NCBI RefSeq assembly: GCF_041381155.1
Contig: NC_091137.1
Location: 20,815,655-20,879,654, forward strand
Direction: 5' to 3'
From: Argopecten irradians
Taxonomy: Eukaryota; Mollusca; Bivalvia; Pectinida; Pectinidae
DNA length: 64,000 nt
Shown here: one piece after another, positions 60,313 to 64,000 of the stretch
Layout: every line of letters starts with the position of its first letter
How positions within the stretch are numbered: position 1 is the first letter of the stretch
The notes under the pieces: model-generated
Seen by the model: only the letters and a program-made list of their open reading frames with translations
Databases searched by the model: none
What the model was told of the DNA's origin: nothing
Program-made: the position numbers and the translations under genes

Positions 60313-62972
60313 AACGTTTATGTACCTGACTCAGAGTACAGTATGTATCGTTCAGAACTCTTTAAAGTCATTTCACAAATTTGCTGAACAAATCAACTTA
60401 CACTGTCAATAAAGAATTATCCTCAAAAGAACTACTTGATCTTCAGTATTTTTTTCCAAAATTTAACTTTTTACTAAAACTCATTGAAAAACAATTTAAA
60501 CACAGTTCAAATTATATAGTTATAACAGTTCACAGATCAAGTCTTGATGGTGCCTGGCGCGTCCTTGGTGGATTACGGCGTACAGGCATCGGACTGGGAG
60601 TTGGTGGGCTTACAAAAGGCATAGGACTGGTGGTGGAAGCAGGCAGAGCTTCTTTTGGACTGCTGTCATTATGTGTTACTTTTTCCGGAGAGGGCATCGC
60701 TGGTGGTTCCTTTACATTTATAGACTCTGACGTTAAAGAAACGACTAGTTTCGGAGGTTTCGCGATTGGTATCACAAATGGAATTTCTTTTGTCACAGGC
60801 AATTCCTAATTTCACAGTTCTTCCTCGATGCTAAGATGTGATCGACATGTGCGTAACGAATGTGTGGTCCGACTCGCATGAGGTACGTTAGAGGGCCTAA
60901 CTGCTTCACAATCTTGCCCGGAATCCATTTCTCATGACCATCACGGAAATCCCTAACACGTACAGTCTGCTTGGGCGAGAATGTCCGAACTTTGACGCGT
61001 CCTTTGTCATGTTGGCGTTTCTGTTCGGCTTGCTTACCTGTCACAGGCCTTCCCAGATCTGGTTTCAGCATTGATAACTTGGTTCGGATTTGTCACTTAA
61101 GTTACAATTTAGAGGGCGATATTCCAGTTACCGATTGCGGCGTGGATCGACACTTCAGCAAGAAATTACTGTGTCTATGCTGATTAGAAAGCTTGCTTCT
61201 CGAGCGCACGCTTAAGTATCTGTACCGATCATTCGGCAACTCCGTTGAAAGCGGGATGGTACGGTGCCACGAGCGTATGCTTCACTCCGTTTTTGCTAAG
61301 GAACAGCTCAAATTCACTTGATGTGAATTGCGGCCCATTGTCGGAGACAATCTCCTCTGGTAGACCATACGAACTAAACAGTGAACGCAGAACCTCAATC
61401 GTTCTACTAGCGGTGGTCGTTGTCATGTGAGTCACCTCGATCCACTTTGAATGACTATCAATAACGACCAAAAAGTTCTGTTTGTCTTTCTCGGCAAGGC
61501 CCATATGTAGATGCTGCCACACACGTGTAGACCATGAACAGGAATGAAGCAGAGCTACCAGAGATATATTTCGCGTAGCCTGACAAGCACTACAGGCTTT
61601 CACCATGCTCTAAATGTCCTTGTCCAGATTAGGCCACCAAAGATAACTCCGGCCTAGCGCTCGTATACGACTCATTCCAACCTGCTGGTCATGAAGATCT
61701 GACATAAGTCTTTCGCAATAAGTTGGCGGTATGACAACACGCAAACCCCACAACACGCATCCTTGCTCACTTGACAGTTCATCTTTGCGTTGGAAGTACG
61801 GTTGTAGATCGCTATCTGATGTACTTTCGAGAAGAGAGGGTCGCGTCGCGTCTCTGTCGCTATATCATCAGACGTAATCGGCAAGTCGTCCAGTAGTGTG
61901 AAATGGTAGATGTCCAATTGTTCAGACTTCTCATCAGACTTGAGTGCCAAGCGCGATAAGGCATCAGCATCCGCATGATCCTCGGATTTCCGGTATACAA
62001 TTTCGTACTGATACGCAGAGCAGCAGCTAACGTTGGAAACCGTTCTTCGGACCCAGAATCGTTGTCAACGGTTTGTAATCCGTCACTAACGTAAACCTAC
62101 GGCCATAGAGGTATTTGTGAAATTTCCTGACCCCGAACACTAACGCGAGTGCCTCTTTCTCGATTTGGGCGTAGTTCTTTTCACTCTTTGAAAGTGTCCT
62201 CGATGCATAGGCTATCGGTCGTTCCTCACCGGTTTCGCTGATATGGGAGATCACAGCTCCTACCCCGTATGCAGACGCGTCACAAGCCAATCTCAAAGAC
62301 TTGTTGATGTCGTGATGTACTAGAACACGTTCATCGGACAACTGAAACTTACATGATCTGAACGCTTCTTCACAATCTGATGTCCAGTTCCATGGTTTGT
62401 CTTGTCTCAACAACTCATGTAATGGCTGTAGCGTAGTCGAAAGATTTGGAAGATACAGACCATAATAGTTCAAAAGCCCGAGAAGCGATTTCAGTCCGGT
62501 AACATTCGTTGGACTTGGTGCTTCCTTAATTGATTCGACTTTAGCCTCGGTAAGGTGAATTCGATCACTATCAACCCTATGACCCATGTAAACCACAGAA
62601 TCTTGCATGAACAGACACTTGTCTTTACGCAACCGGACATTGTGCTTGTCGGGTCGGCTCAATACCCCGCTCAGGATTTCTATGTGTTCACGATCGGTCT
62701 GAACGGTTATCAAGATATCGTCGATACGACACATTACATGCGGTATTCCTTGTAGAGTTTGATACATGACTTACTGGAAGATGGCTGGAGCTGATGACAC
62801 ACCAAACGCTAATCTGTGATATCGAAACTGACCTAAATGTGTGTTGATTGTCAGGTATTGCTTTGTTTGTTTGTCCAGGCTCAATTGCTGATATGCCTGA
62901 GATAGATCCAACTTCGTGAATTTCTGTCCACCGGCAAGTTGAGCAAACATATCTTCCAAAGTCGGAAGTGTA

Positions 62973-64000
62973 CAGATGCTTGACCCTATACAGAATCAGG
63001 GACTGCGTCTCGCACTTGGAGCTTTTCGAACAACACCTGTGAAGAGTCTCCATGTGGAAGCTAATGAGCCATCTCTAGACGATCGACGAAAGAAATTATC
63101 CTTACAGTATGCTGCTCAACTGAAATCCAACCCCAAAAATCCCGCATTTAACCTTGTATTCAATCCACAACATCAAGAAATATTTACACAAAATCAAAAG
63201 CTCATACCAACATTTGGCATCAGAATTTCAAAATTTTTGCTGGAACTTAATATAACTTTCGACACCATTGACGAGTACACCGTATCGGATGTACCGCCAT
63301 GGCTCATTCAAACACCTGATATCAATTTATCTCTACATGAGAGGGCAAAATCCAGTGCATTACCCGAAGAACACAAATCCTCCTTTCGGGGAGTGCATTA
63401 GGGCTTTCCCTGACCATGTTCAGATCTACACTGACGGATCAAAAGATGGTAATAAAAGTTGCGGCAGCATGCTGTACATCTAATCACTGCTCCTCTATCC
63501 GACTCCCGGATTCTGCCTCCATTTTCTCTGCGGAAGCATGTGCTATCGGTCTGGCGCTTGACCATATCGGAGAACACCGCATTGAAAAGGCAATCATCTG
63601 TTCAGACTCTCTTTCGGTTCTTCAGTCTTTGAAATCAAGAAGCCCTAGAAATACTCTAATCCAAAATCTTTTAATCCGAACATTTCGATTATCTTCTAAA
63701 ACTCAAATTACTTATCTCTGGATTCCCAGTCATGTGGGTATAAAGGGGAATGAACAGGCTGATAAAGCAGCTAAGACTGCTCTTCGCCTAGCACAAACAG
63801 ATTTGAAACTACCATACACCGACATCAAACCTTCAATTCAGTCAGCCATCAAACACCATTGGCAACAAAGGTGGTCTACCGAAACAAACAATAAACTGTT
63901 TAAAAACTCAACCTACACTTAATCCTAAACTGTCCAGTCGGAGAGACCGCAGAGAGGAAGTTGTTCTCTCTCGGCTCCGAACTGGACACACATATTTTAC
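62973..64000 (+). mobile_element. LINE fragment (RNase-H-bearing, Jockey/I-group type)
   Basis: The copy starts within the C-terminal part of reverse transcriptase (MLDPIQNQGLRLALGAFRTT at 62,976), a phrase typical of Jockey/I-group LINEs, and continues through an RNase H domain off the window end. RNase H catalytic positions are visible: D in IYTDGS, E in FSAEACAI, D in ICSDSLSVL, D in GNEQADKAAK. The frame moves three times: near 63,375 (from frame 3 to 1), near 63,455 (from 1 to 2) and near 63,910, after which SRRDRREEVVLSRLRTGHT continues in a third frame. Loss of everything upstream makes this a 5'-truncated dead copy, as most LINE copies are. The exact clade needs a search. Confidence 0.8.

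Larger units (their letters stand above)
59725..62972 (-). mobile_element. Ty3/Gypsy LTR retrotransposon fossil, 3' part
   Basis: This is a broken copy on the minus strand, with roughly four breaks in its pol region. Recognisable parts, in element order, are reverse transcriptase with RNase H (about 62,960-62,030; KLDLSQAYQQ, LACDASAYGVGAV, YAQIEKEALAL), an integrase core (about 61,610-61,230; VSDNGPQFTSSEFE), a C-terminal integrase and tail region (about 61,070-60,530), a polypurine tract and a candidate 3' LTR. The gag region, protease, start of reverse transcriptase and 5' LTR are absent. The element stops at a junction with a LINE. Age cannot be set from LTR divergence because only one LTR is present. 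The interrupted frames point to an old copy. Confidence 0.85.

Overview
The window is eukaryotic, intron-bearing, A+T-rich DNA from an animal, most likely a marine invertebrate and perhaps a mollusc. That placement is an inference from three things: a very large Thr/Ser/Pro mucin gene, the abundance of tandem repeats, and the Ty3/Gypsy and RNase-H-bearing LINE fossils. No sequence seen here fixes the species.

Bases 1-16,100 hold no gene I can support. They carry a 7.25 kb composite inverted repeat (about 1,638-8,890), whose right arm is split by a 1.68 kb terminal-inverted-repeat element (6,709-8,390). Also present are a CGACAA-type minisatellite (8,962-9,275), a G-rich repeat of about 110-118 bp (9,465-10,240, with relatives at about 4,165-4,440) and a 26-bp satellite (about 12,270-13,770).

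Bases 16,157-57,803 (+) are one giant gene for a transmembrane mucin. A signal peptide is followed by a single 36.7 kb exon made of successive tandem-repeat blocks with unit lengths of 84 bp, about 1.15 kb, 105 bp (5 x 21), 99 bp, 30 bp, 36 bp and 90 bp. Seven small exons follow, with good splice sites and matching phases. They encode a SEA-like domain, a six-cysteine EGF-like domain, one transmembrane helix and a Tyr-containing cytoplasmic tail. The model is about 12,520 codons long. The giant exon starts and ends in the same frame, but is broken by many small indels inside the most uniform arrays (about 16.7-19.8 kb and 35-49 kb). That pattern fits consensus error in repeats better than decay, but this cannot be settled from one sequence.

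The most unusual protein features are Met/His-rich repeats (THSMGGMMAPTH) resembling copper-binding Met motifs, a run of about 28 regularly spaced single cysteines in a G-x-V-R-C-F motif just before the SEA domain, and a 10 kb array whose 30-bp unit has no stop in any sense frame. Intron 4 holds about 43 copies of a 21-bp unit that looks like a 3' splice site.

Bases 57,804-64,000 contain no host gene I recognise. A broken Ty3/Gypsy fossil lies on the minus strand (59,725 to about 62,972, with a candidate 3' LTR). It abuts a 5'-truncated, frameshifted LINE with an RNase H domain on the plus strand, which runs off the end of the window.
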